Shown: piece after piece, positions 9,360-19,102 of the stretch
Layout of the letters: the number at the start of each line of letters is the position of its first letter
How positions within the stretch are numbered: position 1 is the first letter of the stretch
Source: Devosia aquimaris
GTDB taxonomy: Bacteria > Pseudomonadota > Alphaproteobacteria > Rhizobiales > Devosiaceae
DNA: 64,000 nt
NCBI RefSeq assembly: GCF_020169335.1
Contig: NZ_JAIEZN010000001.1
Span: 1,009,426 to 1,073,425 of the forward strand
Direction of reading: 5' to 3'
Translations under genes and position numbers: made by a program
Notes under the pieces: model-generated
What the model was told of the DNA's origin: nothing
The model's input: the letters and a program-made list of their open reading frames with translations, nothing else
The model's database searches: none

Positions 9360-10139
9360 ATGCTCGGCTTGGGCTGGAGTGAAATGCTGGTGATCGGCGT
9401 CGTGGCGCTGATTGTCATAGGCCCGCGAGACTTGCCGGTGGTGATGAGCCGTGTCGGCAAGATCTTTGGCCAGATCAGGCGCATGGGCAATGAGTTCCAG
9501 CGCGAGATCAACCGGTCGACGGGCCTGAGCGAGGTGCGCAATCTGCGCGACTCGATCACCAGTCCGCTCAAGCAGACGGCTGATGAAATCCGCAAGGAAT
9601 TCAACGCCATGACGCCGACCGGCGCCAAGCCGACCGGGGTCCTCAAGCCCACCGACCCAAAGGTCGAAAGCGTCGTGGACGACATCAAGGCCAAGGCCGG
9701 GATGACGACTCCGCCACCGGCGCCGCCAGCCTCGGCTGACGAGGTCGCCAAGGCTGCGGGCTTCAAGCCAGCGGCCCCGGCCCCCACCGAACCCAAGACC
9801 ACTTTGGCGCCCAAGGCACCGGTCAAGGCCGCCAGGACTGCGACCAAGGCGCCGGCGAAAGCCAAGGCAGTGCCCGGCAGCACTGTGGTTTCGAGCGATC
9901 TGCCGCCCGTTGCAACGGCGCCAGAAGCCGAGCCGGCCAAACCCAAGCCTGCTGCCAAGGCGAAAGCGGCCGCAAGCGCAGCCACCAAGGCGCCGACAGG
10001 CAAGGTCGCCGCATCCAGGCGCGCGACTGCCGCGACGGCAGCGCAAAAAGACGAAACAGCCAAACCCGCACCGCGCAAGCGCGCGCCGGCCAAGCCAAAG
10101 CCTGCGGCTGCCGAAGCAGACAAGGCGGGGGATAACTAG
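9360..10139 (+). CDS. tatB: Sec-independent translocase subunit TatB
   Basis: TatB works with TatC as the receptor for twin-arginine signal peptides. The N-terminus MLGLGWSEMLVIGVVALIVIG, followed by a Gly-Pro hinge (GPRDLP) and an amphipathic helix, is characteristic. From about residue 90 onward the protein is an Ala/Lys/Pro-rich, probably disordered cytoplasmic tail, which makes it longer (259 aa) than enteric TatB (about 170). It lies 44 bases after tatA and 2 bases before tatC. Confidence 0.95.
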   Translation: MLGLGWSEMLVIGVVALIVIGPRDLPVVMSRVGKIFGQIRRMGNEFQREINRSTGLSEVRNLRDSITSPLKQTADEIRKEFNAMTPTGAKPTGVLKPTDPKVESVVDDIKAKAGMTTPPPAPPASADEVAKAAGFKPAAPAPTEPKTTLAPKAPVKAARTATKAPAKAKAVPGSTVVSSDLPPVATAPEAEPAKPKPAAKAKAAASAATKAPTGKVAASRRATAATAAQKDETAKPAPRKRAPAKPKPAAAEADKAGDN

Positions 10140-10141
10140 CC

Positions 10142-10963
10142 ATGGCCGATACCAAGCAGATCGAGGACAAATCGGCTCAGGTCGAGGACGAACTGGCCGG
10201 CAGCGAGGCCCCGCTGCTCGAGCATCTGGTCGAGCTGCGCAAGCGGCTGATCTATTCGGCCATCACCATTGTGGTCCTGATGGCCTTCTGCTTCATCTTT
10301 GCCAGCACGATCTATGAGTGGCTGCTGATCCCCTACAAACGCGCCGTCCCCGGCGCGAACCTGATCTTCACCGCGCCCCAGGAGCTCTTCTTCACCTATC
10401 TCAACGTGGCCCTGTTCGGCGCCATGTTCCTGGGCTTCCCCATGATTGCGACGCAGATCTACATGTTCGTCGCGCCCGGGCTCTACAAGCACGAACGCAA
10501 GGCCTTCATCCCCTATCTCGTTGCCACGCCCGTCTTCTTCGTGGCGGGCGCCGCCCTGGTCTATCTGGTGGTGCTGCCGATGGCGCTGCACTTCTTTGCC
10601 AGCATGCAGACCGAGGACATCGAGATGCTGACCAGCGTCAGCGAGTATCTGGGCCTCGCCATGCTGCTCATCCTGGCCTTCGGCATCTGCTTCCAGCTGC
10701 CCGTCGTGCTGACGCTGCTGGCCCAGATCGACCTCGTCGGCGTGGATCTGCTCAAGAAGGGGCGGCGCTATGCGATTGTCGGCATTCTGATCTTTGCCGC
10801 CTTCATCACGCCGCCCGATCCGATCTCCCAGCTTGGTCTTGCCCTGCCCATGTACCTGCTCTACGAACTCTCCATCATTTCCGTACGGATGGTGGAGCGG
10901 CGTCGCGCGGAAGCGCTGGCAGCCCAGGAAGCCGAACTGACCGGCTCGTCTTCATCCGAATAA
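10142..10963 (+). CDS. tatC: Sec-independent translocase subunit TatC
   Basis: A polytopic inner-membrane protein of 273 residues with six predicted helices. The conserved segment LLEHLVELRKRLIYSA and the FITPPDPISQLGLALPMYLLYE block are diagnostic. TatC binds the twin-arginine signal. The gene starts two bases after tatB, so tatABC forms one operon. The C-terminus extends past the last helix as a short charged tail. Confidence 0.97.
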   Translation: MADTKQIEDKSAQVEDELAGSEAPLLEHLVELRKRLIYSAITIVVLMAFCFIFASTIYEWLLIPYKRAVPGANLIFTAPQELFFTYLNVALFGAMFLGFPMIATQIYMFVAPGLYKHERKAFIPYLVATPVFFVAGAALVYLVVLPMALHFFASMQTEDIEMLTSVSEYLGLAMLLILAFGICFQLPVVLTLLAQIDLVGVDLLKKGRRYAIVGILIFAAFITPPDPISQLGLALPMYLLYELSIISVRMVERRRAEALAAQEAELTGSSSSE

Positions 10964-10983
10964 CCGCCCCCGCCTGATCAAGG

Positions 10984-11005
10984 GCGAGGGCAATCTGTCC
11001 CTCGC
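10984..11005 (+). other. Hairpin between tatC and serS
   Basis: GCGAGGG (10984-10990) and CCCTCGC (10999-11005) form a 7-bp stem with an 8-base loop. No T-run follows, so this is not a classical terminator; it may be an RNA-processing or attenuation structure, or have no role. Confidence 0.3.
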
Positions 11006-11076
11006 GGCCTTGCAGGCGCGTCGCGAGGTCCCGTCAAGCCTGCACCAACCAGAGGCGGGCGGTGCCCGTAACACCC

Positions 11077-12405
11077 ATGTTCGATATCAAGTGGATCAGA
11101 GCCAACGCCGAAGCTTTCGACGTCGCCGTGTCGCGGCGCAAGGGAGTCTCCGTTCGCTCCTCTGACCTGCTGGCTATCGACGATCGCCGCCGCGAGATCA
11201 TTGGCCGGCTCAACGAGGCCCAGGAGCGCCGCAACGCCCTGTCCAAGCAGATCGGCCAGGCCAAGGCCCAGAAGGACGAGGCCCGCGCCGCCGAGCTGAT
11301 GAGCGAGGTTGCGCGCCTCAAGGATTTCATCCCCCAGGGCGAAGCCGACGAACGCGCGGTCGAGGCCGAATTGCACGCTGCGCTCTCGACCATTCCCAAT
11401 CTGGTGCTCGATGATGTGCCGGTCGGCACCGACGAGAGCGACAATGTCGAATACTTCGGCCGCAATGGCTCGGCCGAAACGGCGTCCAAGGTGCGTCCGG
11501 CCAAGCCGAGCTTCGCCTTTGCCCCCAAGGAGCATTACGAAGTCGGCGTCGCTGCCCGTCAGATGGACTTCGAGACGGCCGCCAAGCTCTCGGGCAGCCG
11601 CTTTGTCGTGCTCAAGGGGCAGATTGCGCGGCTCGAACGCGCCCTGGGCCAGTTCATGCTGGATCTGCACACCACCGAGCACGGCTATCTCGAAGTGCAG
11701 CCGCCGCTCCTGGTGCGTGACGAGGCCTTGTTCGGCACCAACCAGTTGCCCAAGTTCGAGGAAGATCTGTTCTTCACCCCGCACGGGGACTCGCGCCTGG
11801 CGCTGATTCCCACGGCCGAGGTGCCGCTGACCAACATGGTGCGCGAAGCCATCATGGCTGAGGATGAACTGCCCCTGCGCATGACTGCCCTGACGCCATG
11901 CTTCCGCTCCGAGGCCGGTTCGGCCGGTCGCGACACGCGCGGCATGCTGCGCCAGCACCAGTTCAACAAGGTCGAGATGGTGTCCATCACCACGCCAGAA
12001 ACCTCGCTGGACGAGCATGAGCGCATGCTGGACTGTGCCGAGGCCGTGCTGCGCAAGCTGGGCCTGCACTATCGCGTCATGAACCTGTGCACCGGCGACA
12101 TCGGCTTTGGCGCCCGCCGCACCTATGATCTGGAAGTCTGGCTGCCGGGCCAGAACACCTATCGCGAGATCTCCTCGGTCTCGGTGTGCGGTGATTTCCA
12201 GGCGCGCCGCATGGAGGCCCGCTATCGCCCCGCCGGCGAAAAGCAGGCGCCGCGCTATGTGCACACGCTCAATGGCTCCGGCACGGCCGTTGGCCGCTGC
12301 CTGATCGCCGTGCTGGAAAACTACCAGCAGGAAGACGGCTCGGTCGCCATTCCCGATGTGCTGCAGCCTTATATGGGTGGCCTCACCGCCATCGGCGGCA
12401 ACTGA
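11077..12405 (+). CDS. serS: Seryl-tRNA synthetase
   Basis: Class II synthetase charging tRNA-Ser (and tRNA-Sec where present). The ATG at 11077 (442 aa) gives the family-typical [10 protein letters not shown] start; an in-frame GTG at 11062 is less likely. The N-terminal coiled-coil arm spans about 25-105. Motif 2 is [14 protein letters not shown] (around 287-300) and motif 3 is [19 protein letters not shown] (from about 399). The stop overlaps the surE start (TGATG), indicating coupling. Confidence 0.97.
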   Translation: MFDIKWIRANAEAFDVAVSRRKGVSVRSSDLLAIDDRRREIIGRLNEAQERRNALSKQIGQAKAQKDEARAAELMSEVARLKDFIPQGEADERAVEAELHAALSTIPNLVLDDVPVGTDESDNVEYFGRNGSAETASKVRPAKPSFAFAPKEHYEVGVAARQMDFETAAKLSGSRFVVLKGQIARLERALGQFMLDLHTTEHGYLEVQPPLLVRDEALFGTNQLPKFEEDLFFTPHGDSRLALIPTAEVPLTNMVREAIMAEDELPLRMTALTPCFRSEAGSAGRDTRGMLRQHQFNKVEMVSITTPETSLDEHERMLDCAEAVLRKLGLHYRVMNLCTGDIGFGARRTYDLEVWLPGQNTYREISSVSVCGDFQARRMEARYRPAGEKQAPRYVHTLNGSGTAVGRCLIAVLENYQQEDGSVAIPDVLQPYMGGLTAIGGN

Positions 12406-13175
12406 TGGGCCTGCGCATCCTCATCACCAATGACGATGGTGTGGATGCGCCCGGCATCGCCATCATGGCCGACATCGCCCGGGCGCTGAGCGATGACGTA
12501 TGGATCGTCGCGCCGGATGGCAACCAGTCCGGCGCCGGCCATCGGCTCAGCTTCGGGCATGAGCTGACCATCGATCGCCGCGATTCCCGCACCTTTGCGG
12601 TAGTCGGCGGCTCGCCCGCCGACTGCGTTGTCGCCGGCATGACCCATCTGCTGGGTGATCGCCCGGCAGATGTCGTGCTCTCGGGCGTCAATGCCGGGCA
12701 GAACCTGGGCGACATCGTCAATTGCTCGGGCACAGCCGCGGGCGCGCGCGAAGGCGCCATGCAGGGCGCCATCGGCATCGCCATGAGCCAGGGCATCGAC
12801 TATTCCGTCAGCCGCGATGTCGACTGGTCCAATGCCATCGCCCATGGCACCGCAACGGCACGGGCCGTGATCGCTGCCGCGCAGGGCAGGGACCACTACT
12901 ACAACATCAACTTCCCGTTCTGCGATCCGGCGATGACGCGCGGCATCGCCGTTGTGCCGCTGCAGCGCTTCTCGCGCTCGCCCTTCCGCCACTATCCCAG
13001 CGACAATGCCGGCAAGTTCTTTGTGGCCATTCCCGATACGCCGCTGCCGCTCGATCCCGGCGCCGATTTCGAGGTCATGCGCCGCGACGGCTATGTCACC
13101 GTCACGCCGCTGATGCTGCAGCAGACGGACTTGGATCTGGCCCGCCGCCTCAATGGCACATTGAGCCTGACCTGA
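12405..13175 (+). CDS. surE: 5'-nucleotidase SurE
   Basis: Metal-dependent nucleoside-monophosphate phosphatase of 256 residues. The motif ITNDDG (D10-D11 bind the metal), NQSGAGH and VLSGVNAGQN are all present. In many alphaproteobacteria surE is followed by pcm (protein-L-isoaspartate methyltransferase), but here the next gene is the LysM/M23 lipoprotein, so pcm is missing from this position. Confidence 0.95.
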   Translation: MGLRILITNDDGVDAPGIAIMADIARALSDDVWIVAPDGNQSGAGHRLSFGHELTIDRRDSRTFAVVGGSPADCVVAGMTHLLGDRPADVVLSGVNAGQNLGDIVNCSGTAAGAREGAMQGAIGIAMSQGIDYSVSRDVDWSNAIAHGTATARAVIAAAQGRDHYYNINFPFCDPAMTRGIAVVPLQRFSRSPFRHYPSDNAGKFFVAIPDTPLPLDPGADFEVMRRDGYVTVTPLMLQQTDLDLARRLNGTLSLT

Positions 13176-13254
13176 GGCTTCGGGCGCCCCCAGCGTCTTA
13201 ACCTTACCCAATCCGGAATCGGGTGCTGTCGATTTTGCTCAAATCGCATGCGCC

Positions 13255-13319
13255 TTAAACTCGTCTTTACCTTACTCGCCTAGTCTCAAAATCGTGTTGA
13301 GTACCTGCGTACGAGTAAG
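13255..13319 (+). promoter_or_regulatory. CtrA-like site and inverted repeat upstream of the NlpD-like gene
   Basis: TTAA-N7-TTTAC at 13255-13270 differs by one base from the TTAA-N7-TTAA consensus for the cell-cycle regulator CtrA. An 8-bp inverted repeat, CTTACTCG (13271-13278) and CGAGTAAG (13312-13319), ends just before the ATG at 13323, so an mRNA hairpin could occlude the ribosome-binding region. Both are pattern-level observations only. Confidence 0.3.
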
Positions 13320-13322
13320 CTG

Positions 13323-14591
13323 ATGAGTATCCGCGTATCGCGTCGGACGCCCAAGGGTGTCATTGCAATGGCCGGTCTGATGGTTGCCGCCGTCGCCCTG
13401 TCTGGATGTTCCAGCTTGGGTCGGAGCGCCTTCCGCGACCAGACCACCACCGGCTCCGTGCCGCAGTCCTCTCCTCAAAGCTATAATCAGGCAATGCCCG
13501 CCACGCTGGGTGCCCCCCAGAACAGCGTCGCTGAAAGCCGCTTCCTGCCGCCGGCCAATGTCGGTGGTGGGTTCGCCGGTCAGTCAGCACCTGTGCAGCC
13601 GGCATGGAACCAGCCGGCGCAGACGGCCTTCAGCCAGCCGCTCGCGCCCCTGCCCACGGCCACACCGACCGTGCAGTCCCAAAGCCTTCCCGCTCTGAAT
13701 TCCACGCCCCAGGGGTCCCTGCCAGCCATGCAAGCACAGTCCGCCGTCGCTTCGGCTTCCATGCCGTCACCTGCTGCCCTTGGCAGCCTGCCGACCAACA
13801 GTTCGGTTCCCACGCTCGCCTCGGCCACGCCCACCGCGGCCAACGGCACCTTCACCCACACCATCGCCAGCGGCGAGTCTCTCTACACCATCGCGCGCCG
13901 CTATGAGATCACCACCCAGGCGCTGGTGCAGGCCAACAATCTCGCCTCGCCCGACAAGATCGTCGTCGGCCAGAAGGTGATCATCCCGGGCCGCGCCGAC
14001 CTGTTGTCCACCAAGGCGCCGGCAACCCAGGTTGCCTCGGCCACCCCGACCACGGTCGCACCGGTTCCGGCCAGCCAGACCCTGCCGCAGGCGGCCCCCA
14101 ATGCCCTGCAGGCCAGCACCAAGCCTGCCGCCACGCCGACTGCTGCGCCCGCTCCGGCCCAGGCCGCGCCCGCAAAGGTCACCCAGGTCGCCTCCATACC
14201 GACCGCCGAGCCCGCCATGTCGGGCAACGACAAGTTCCGCTGGCCTGTCAGTGGCCGTGTTCTGGTCGATTTCGCCTCGTCCAAGGGCACCGGCATCAAT
14301 ATCGAGGCCAATGACGGTTCTGCCGTCAAGGCTGCCGAAAACGGCACGGTCATCTATGTCGGCTCGGGCGTCGAGGGCTATGGCAACCTGATCCTGATCC
14401 GCCACCCCAATGGCTATGTCTCGGCCTATGCCCACCTTGGCGCGATGAGCGTCAGCAAGGGCAGCAACGTCAACCGCGGCGACACCATCGGCGCCGTTGG
14501 CAAGACCGGCTCTGTGACCAAGCCGCAACTGCATTTCGAGCTGCGCAAGGGCGCGACCCCGGTGGACCCGGTGCCGCTGCTGGCCAGCTGA
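13323..14591 (+). CDS. LysM/M23-domain lipoprotein, NlpD-like and probably catalytically inactive
   Basis: A 422-residue envelope protein. The N-terminus has a hydrophobic segment ending in the lipobox LSGC (Cys at about residue 29), so it is predicted to be a lipoprotein. A Pro/Ala/Gln-rich linker is followed by a LysM peptidoglycan-binding domain (about 176-223) and a C-terminal M23/LytM domain (about 302-420). The LytM zinc motif is degenerate: the usual HxGxD reads TGINIEA and the final HxH reads QLHFE. This pattern matches NlpD/EnvC-type activators of cell-wall amidases rather than active endopeptidases. Function in daughter-cell separation is inferred from that resemblance. Confidence 0.87.
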   Translation: MSIRVSRRTPKGVIAMAGLMVAAVALSGCSSLGRSAFRDQTTTGSVPQSSPQSYNQAMPATLGAPQNSVAESRFLPPANVGGGFAGQSAPVQPAWNQPAQTAFSQPLAPLPTATPTVQSQSLPALNSTPQGSLPAMQAQSAVASASMPSPAALGSLPTNSSVPTLASATPTAANGTFTHTIASGESLYTIARRYEITTQALVQANNLASPDKIVVGQKVIIPGRADLLSTKAPATQVASATPTTVAPVPASQTLPQAAPNALQASTKPAATPTAAPAPAQAAPAKVTQVASIPTAEPAMSGNDKFRWPVSGRVLVDFASSKGTGINIEANDGSAVKAAENGTVIYVGSGVEGYGNLILIRHPNGYVSAYAHLGAMSVSKGSNVNRGDTIGAVGKTGSVTKPQLHFELRKGATPVDPVPLLAS

Positions 14592-14616
14592 TAACCTCGC
14601 AAACTACGAAGTGAAG

Positions 14617-14638
14617 CCCCCGCGAAAGCGGGGGTTTT
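14617..14638 (+). terminator. Rho-independent terminator after the LysM/M23 gene
   Basis: CCCCCGC and GCGGGGG form a 7-bp GC stem closed by a GAAA tetraloop and followed by TTTT. It lies 25 bases after the stop and closes the rightward run that begins at dgt. Confidence 0.85.
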
Positions 14639-14656
14639 GCTATTGGGGGAATGGCC

Positions 14657-15535
14657 TCAGGCCGATTTGCCCAGTTCACCGGCCAGCGTGCGCACCAGCT
14701 GGATGGCGACGCGGCCCGAACGGGCGCCGCGCGTGGCGGCCCATTCGATAGCCCGGGCGCGCAGGGTCTCGTCGTCAATGCCCAGGCCATAATGGTCGGC
14801 ATAGCTGCGCACCATGGTCAGGAAGGTCGGCTGGTCGCAATTGTGGAAGCCCAGCCAGAGCCCGAACCGATCCGATAGTGACACTTTTTCCTCCACCGCC
14901 TCACCGGGGTTGATCGCGGTCGAGCGTTCGTTCTCGATCATGTCACGCGGCATCAGATGGCGCCGGTTGGAGGTGGCGTAGAACAGCACATTGTCCGGCC
15001 GCCCTTCGAGGCCGCCATCCAGGATGGTCTTGAGCGACTTGTAGCTGGTCTCGCCATTGTCGAAGCTCAGGTCGTCGCAGAAGACGATGAAGCGCGCCGT
15101 CTCCCCGGCGATCCGGCGCATCAGCACCGGCAGGGATTCGAGGTCTTCGCGGGCAATCTCGATCAGCACCAGCCGTTGAAAGCCTTCGCCGGCACGGTCC
15201 ACGATATCGCCATGGATGGCCTTGACCAGCGAGCTCTTGCCCATGCCGCGCGCGCCCCACAGCAGGGCATTGTTGGCGCCATGACCCCGGGCAAACTGCT
15301 CGGTATTGCGCAACAGAATGTCCTGCACGCTGTCGATGCCCTTGAGCATCGCCAGCGGCACGCGGCTGACCTTGGGCACGGGCAGCAATTGCTTGCTGTC
15401 GGCTTCCCAGTGATAGGCATCGGCGGTGCCCAGCGTCGGCGCTGTCGACTCCACTGGCGGGGTCAAGGCCTTGAGTGCGTTGGCAATTGTATCCAGCTTT
15501 TCGGCGATTTCGGCCAGGTGGTCTTTGCGTTTCAA
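14657..15535 (-). CDS. DUF815-family AAA+ ATPase
   Basis: A protein of about 292 residues of the DUF815/COG2607 group of predicted AAA+ ATPases. Walker A is in LLWGARGMGKSSLVKA, the Walker B region is FIVFCDDLSF, and ATSNRRHLMPRDM matches the sensor-1 segment. No conventional ATG is available; I use the TTG at 15535 because GAGGAA lies nine bases upstream of it (15545-15550). A TTG at 15592 would give 311 residues. The cellular role of the family is not established. It is divergent from yajC. Confidence 0.83.
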   Translation of the reverse strand: MKRKDHLAEIAEKLDTIANALKALTPPVESTAPTLGTADAYHWEADSKQLLPVPKVSRVPLAMLKGIDSVQDILLRNTEQFARGHGANNALLWGARGMGKSSLVKAIHGDIVDRAGEGFQRLVLIEIAREDLESLPVLMRRIAGETARFIVFCDDLSFDNGETSYKSLKTILDGGLEGRPDNVLFYATSNRRHLMPRDMIENERSTAINPGEAVEEKVSLSDRFGLWLGFHNCDQPTFLTMVRSYADHYGLGIDDETLRARAIEWAATRGARSGRVAIQLVRTLAGELGKSA

Positions 15536-15735
15536 GATGGGTGGTTCCTCTGCACGGCGCGGCAATTTGAGCCGCCGTGAATGCCTTTGCAATCACGGGG
15601 GGGCAAATGTATAGTCCGCGCGATTTTGACCGGGGTGCAAGTGCATCAAACCCCATATGCGTCCAGTGCCATCGCAAGCGATGACCATGACGGTCGCAGA
15701 CTCTCCACAATCAAGAAAACCAAGGATTGCGCCTC

Positions 15736-16092
15736 ATGTTTGTAACACCCGCTTATGCCCAAGCAGCAGCCGGAGCCCCCGCAGCGGGTGGCGGTCTCAC
15801 CGAGATTCTGGTGCAGCTGATGCCCATCCTGCTGCTGGTGGTGATCTTCTGGTTCCTGATTTTCCGTCCGCAGCAGAAGCGCCTGAAAGCCCAGCAGGCC
15901 ATGCTGGCCGCGATTCGTCGTGGCGACACCGTCGTGACCACCGGCGGCATCGTCGGCAAGGTGACCAAGGCCGTTGATGGCGAAGACCTCGAGGTCGAGA
16001 TCGCCACTGGCGTCAAGGTCAAGCTCGTGCGCGGCATGATCTCGGATGTGCGCAGCAAGTCCGAACCGGTCAACGACAACAAGCCGGCTTAA
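15736..16092 (+). CDS. yajC: Preprotein translocase subunit YajC
   Basis: A 118-residue single-pass membrane protein that associates with SecDF. The membrane helix (LMPILLLVVIFWFLIF) is followed by the family motif RPQQKRLKAQQAML and GDTVVTTGGIVGKV. AAGGA at 15722-15726 sits nine bases before the ATG at 15736, supporting this start over a TTG at 15727. It precedes secDF, the standard arrangement. Confidence 0.95.
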   Translation: MFVTPAYAQAAAGAPAAGGGLTEILVQLMPILLLVVIFWFLIFRPQQKRLKAQQAMLAAIRRGDTVVTTGGIVGKVTKAVDGEDLEVEIATGVKVKLVRGMISDVRSKSEPVNDNKPA

Positions 16093-16112
16093 GTCCGCGC
16101 CCAAGCCTGCCC

Positions 16113-16138
16113 ACCGGAGCCCATGGGCTCCGGTTTTT
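16113..16138 (+). terminator. Palindromic terminator or attenuator between yajC and secDF
   Basis: A 22-bp perfect palindrome (16113-16134), whose 10-base arms begin ACCGGAGCCC, forms a strong stem with an AT centre and runs into TTTTT. It lies inside the yajC-secDF unit, 19 bases before the secDF start, so it may partly reduce read-through rather than end the operon. Confidence 0.75.
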
Positions 16139-16157
16139 CCTTTCAGGACGACCCTTT

Positions 16158-18701
16158 ATGCAGTTCTCTCCGATCCGCACCGCCATTATCGCTTTTGTTG
16201 CCCTCATTGGCGTGCTGTTTGCGCTGCCCAGCTTCCTGCCGCAGAACGTGCGCGACGCCTGGCCGAGCTTCCTGCCCAAGCAGACCATCGTGCTGGGCCT
16301 CGATCTGCAGGGCGGGTCGCACCTGCTGCTCCAGGTGGACGAGCAGGGCATTGTGTCGGAGCGCCTGCAGAGTCTGCGCCGCGACGTGCGCAACACGCTG
16401 GCCAATGAGAATGGCATCGGCAACCTCATCACCACCGATGAGGCGACCCGCACGCTGACTGTCGAGCTGACCGACCCGACCCAGCGCGACGCCGCCAGGG
16501 CCGCCATCGAGAAGCTGCAGAACACCGTCAGCAATTCGGTGATTTCCGTCGGCGGCGCCAAGGAGCTGGCATTCGGAGAGACTGCGGACGGCAAGCTCAC
16601 CGTGTCGCTGACGCCCGAAGGGGTCAATGAGCGCCAGTCGGCCCTCGTCGCCCAGTCCATCGAAGTCATCCGCAAGCGCGTCGACGAGCTCGGCACCACC
16701 GAGCCGCAGATCCAGCGCCAGGGCACCAACCGTGTCCTCGTCCAGGTGCCCGGCTTTGGCGACAGCCAGCGTCTCAAGGACATCATTTCCAAGACCGCGC
16801 GCCTCACCTTCCACATGGTCTATCCCGGCATGACTGCCGCCCAGGCTGAGGCCCAGGGCCTGCCGGCCGGCACCATGATCCTGCCCAGCCAGGACGGTGG
16901 CAGCGAGCTGCTCTATGAAGACGTCGCCCTGGGCGGCGAGTCGCTGGTCGATGCACAGCCCAGCTATGACCAGCAGCGCTCCATCCCCGTCGTCAGCTTC
17001 CGCTTCGACACCCGCGGCGCCATCACCTTCGGCCAGATCACCTCGGCCAATGTGGGCAAGCGCTTTGCCATCGTGCTCGACAACACCGTCATCACCGCGC
17101 CGGTCATCCAGCAGGCCATCACCGGTGGCACCGGCCAGATCAGCGGCAACTTCACCACCGCGACCGCCAATGACCTGGCCGTGTTGCTGCGCGCCGGCGC
17201 GCTGCCGGCCTCGCTCGATGTGGTCGAAGAACGCACCGTGGATGCGAGCCTGGGTGCCGACTCCATCCAGCATGGCCTGACCGCCGGTATCGTGGCAGCC
17301 ACGCTGGTCGTGGCCTTCATGGTCGCCGCTTATGGTCTGTTCGGCGTCTTCGCCAATATCTCGCTGATCCTCAATATCGTGCTGATCTTCGGCGCGCTCT
17401 CCATGCTCGGCGCCACGCTGACGCTGCCCGGCATCGCCGGCATCGTGCTCACTATCGGCATGGCCGTGGACGCCAACGTGCTGATCTACGAGCGCATGCG
17501 CGAAGAACAAAAGGCGGGCAAGTCACCGCTGCAGGCCATCAACGCCGGCTTCCAGCGCGCCTGGGGCACCATTATCGACTCCCACCTGACGCAGCTGATT
17601 GCGGCGACAGTGCTCTATTTCCTGGGTTCCGGCCCGGTGCAGGGCTTTGCGGTGACGCTGGCGCTCGGTATCCTTACCTCGCTGTTCACCTCCTACACCG
17701 TCACGCTCTACTTCGTGGGCTGGTGGTTCCGTGCCACACGTCCCAAGACCCTCAAGATCCAGCACTTCCGCTTCATTCCGGACGGCACCAAGATCCCGTT
17801 CATGAAGATCAGCCGCTACGTGATCGCGTTCTCGATCGTGGCTAGCGTCCTGTCCATCGGTTCGGCTTATTTCAAGGGCTTCAACCTGGGCATCGACTTC
17901 GTCGGCGGCACGGCCATCGTCATCCAGCATGATGGCGGCCCGGCCGATGTTGGCCAGGTGCGCGAACTGCTTGACGGCCTGCAACTGGGCGAAGTCCAGG
18001 TCCAGGGCTTCGGCACGCCCGAGGACGTCTTGGTGCGTGTGCAGGCGCAGGAGGGCGGCCAGGATGCCGACCAGGCGGCCGTGGCCAAGGTGCGTGAAGC
18101 GCTCGCGACCGAGAACTACACCATCCGCAGCACCGAAGCGGTGAGCGGCACGGTCTCAAGCGAACTGGCGTGGAAGGGCACCATTGCGGTCATCATCTCG
18201 CTGATCGCGATCCTGATCTACATCTGGTTCCGCTTCGAGTGGCAGTTCGCCCTCGCGGCAGTCACGACCACCTCGCACGATATCATCATGACCATCGGGC
18301 TCTATTCGATCACCGGGCTCGAATTCAACCTCACCTCGATTGCGGCGGTGCTGACCCTGGTGGGCCTGTCGCTGAACGAGACCGTGGTGGTGTCGGACCG
18401 CGTGCGCGAGAACCTGCGCAAGCATCGCAAGATGCCGCTGCCCGAGCTGATTGACCTGTCGATCAACCAGACCATCGTGCGCACCTCGCTGACCTCGTTC
18501 ACCGTGTTCCTGGCGCTGATTCCGCTGGTGGTCTTTGGCGGCGAAGTCATCCGCAGCTTCACCATCGCCATGACCTTCGGCGTGTTCGTGGGCATGTATT
18601 CCTCGATCATCGTCAACGGTCCGATCCTGATCAACTTCGGCCTCAAGGCCAAGGCCGAGGAAGACAGCAAACCCAAGTTGACGGACGGCGCCGCCGTCTG
18701 A
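16158..18701 (+). CDS. secDF: Fused protein translocase subunit SecDF
   Basis: SecD and SecF are joined in one 847-residue chain, as in many Hyphomicrobiales. The first half has an N-terminal helix, the large periplasmic P1 region (about 35-370), the motif FGQITSANVGKRFAIVLDN and the SecD membrane block with GMAVDANVLIYERMREE. The SecF half begins around residue 540 with FNLGIDFVGGTAIVI and ends with the LVGLSLNETVVVSDRVRE block. The protein uses the proton gradient to help pull secreted proteins across the membrane. Confidence 0.96.
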   Translation: MQFSPIRTAIIAFVALIGVLFALPSFLPQNVRDAWPSFLPKQTIVLGLDLQGGSHLLLQVDEQGIVSERLQSLRRDVRNTLANENGIGNLITTDEATRTLTVELTDPTQRDAARAAIEKLQNTVSNSVISVGGAKELAFGETADGKLTVSLTPEGVNERQSALVAQSIEVIRKRVDELGTTEPQIQRQGTNRVLVQVPGFGDSQRLKDIISKTARLTFHMVYPGMTAAQAEAQGLPAGTMILPSQDGGSELLYEDVALGGESLVDAQPSYDQQRSIPVVSFRFDTRGAITFGQITSANVGKRFAIVLDNTVITAPVIQQAITGGTGQISGNFTTATANDLAVLLRAGALPASLDVVEERTVDASLGADSIQHGLTAGIVAATLVVAFMVAAYGLFGVFANISLILNIVLIFGALSMLGATLTLPGIAGIVLTIGMAVDANVLIYERMREEQKAGKSPLQAINAGFQRAWGTIIDSHLTQLIAATVLYFLGSGPVQGFAVTLALGILTSLFTSYTVTLYFVGWWFRATRPKTLKIQHFRFIPDGTKIPFMKISRYVIAFSIVASVLSIGSAYFKGFNLGIDFVGGTAIVIQHDGGPADVGQVRELLDGLQLGEVQVQGFGTPEDVLVRVQAQEGGQDADQAAVAKVREALATENYTIRSTEAVSGTVSSELAWKGTIAVIISLIAILIYIWFRFEWQFALAAVTTTSHDIIMTIGLYSITGLEFNLTSIAAVLTLVGLSLNETVVVSDRVRENLRKHRKMPLPELIDLSINQTIVRTSLTSFTVFLALIPLVVFGGEVIRSFTIAMTFGVFVGMYSSIIVNGPILINFGLKAKAEEDSKPKLTDGAAV

Positions 18702-18712
18702 AAGGGCAGGGC

Positions 18713-19102
18713 ATGACGACACCCGAGCCGGGCTTCTACCCCGACCAGGTCGGCATCGATGCCTATGGCAATAGCGGCTTCCGCTTTGCCGACATGTCGC
18801 ATCGCGGCTCTCTGCTCTGCCTGCCTTCGGGCATGCAGGGCTGGGCCGTGGCGACGCCCGCTGACATCACCATGCAGTCCATGGCGCCTGTCTTTGCAGT
18901 CGCTGACCAGATCGACGTGCTGCTGGTCGGGCTGGGGCACGACGTTGTCGGCTTCCCAGCCGATATCCGGGCGGCCCTGCGCGAACGCAATATCATCGTT
19001 GAGGCCATCGGCACGGGCGGCGCCGTGCGCACCTACAACGTCCTGCTGGGCGAGCAGCGGGCCGTGGCCGCTGCGCTGATCGCGGTTGAGCGGGCGCGCT
19101 GA
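18713..19102 (+). CDS. Mth938/NDUFAF3-like domain protein
   Basis: A 129-residue protein of the Mth938-like family (DUF498), whose mitochondrial member NDUFAF3 is a complex I assembly factor. Family features include the FADMSHRGSLLCLPSGMQGW segment and VLLVGLGHDVVGFPADIRAAL near the middle. It begins 12 bases after secDF and overlaps the next gene by one base (TGATG). The position between secDF and a phytoene-synthase-like gene is conserved in alphaproteobacteria. A role in respiratory complex I assembly is inferred from the mitochondrial homologues. Confidence 0.82.
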   Translation: MTTPEPGFYPDQVGIDAYGNSGFRFADMSHRGSLLCLPSGMQGWAVATPADITMQSMAPVFAVADQIDVLLVGLGHDVVGFPADIRAALRERNIIVEAIGTGGAVRTYNVLLGEQRAVAAALIAVERAR

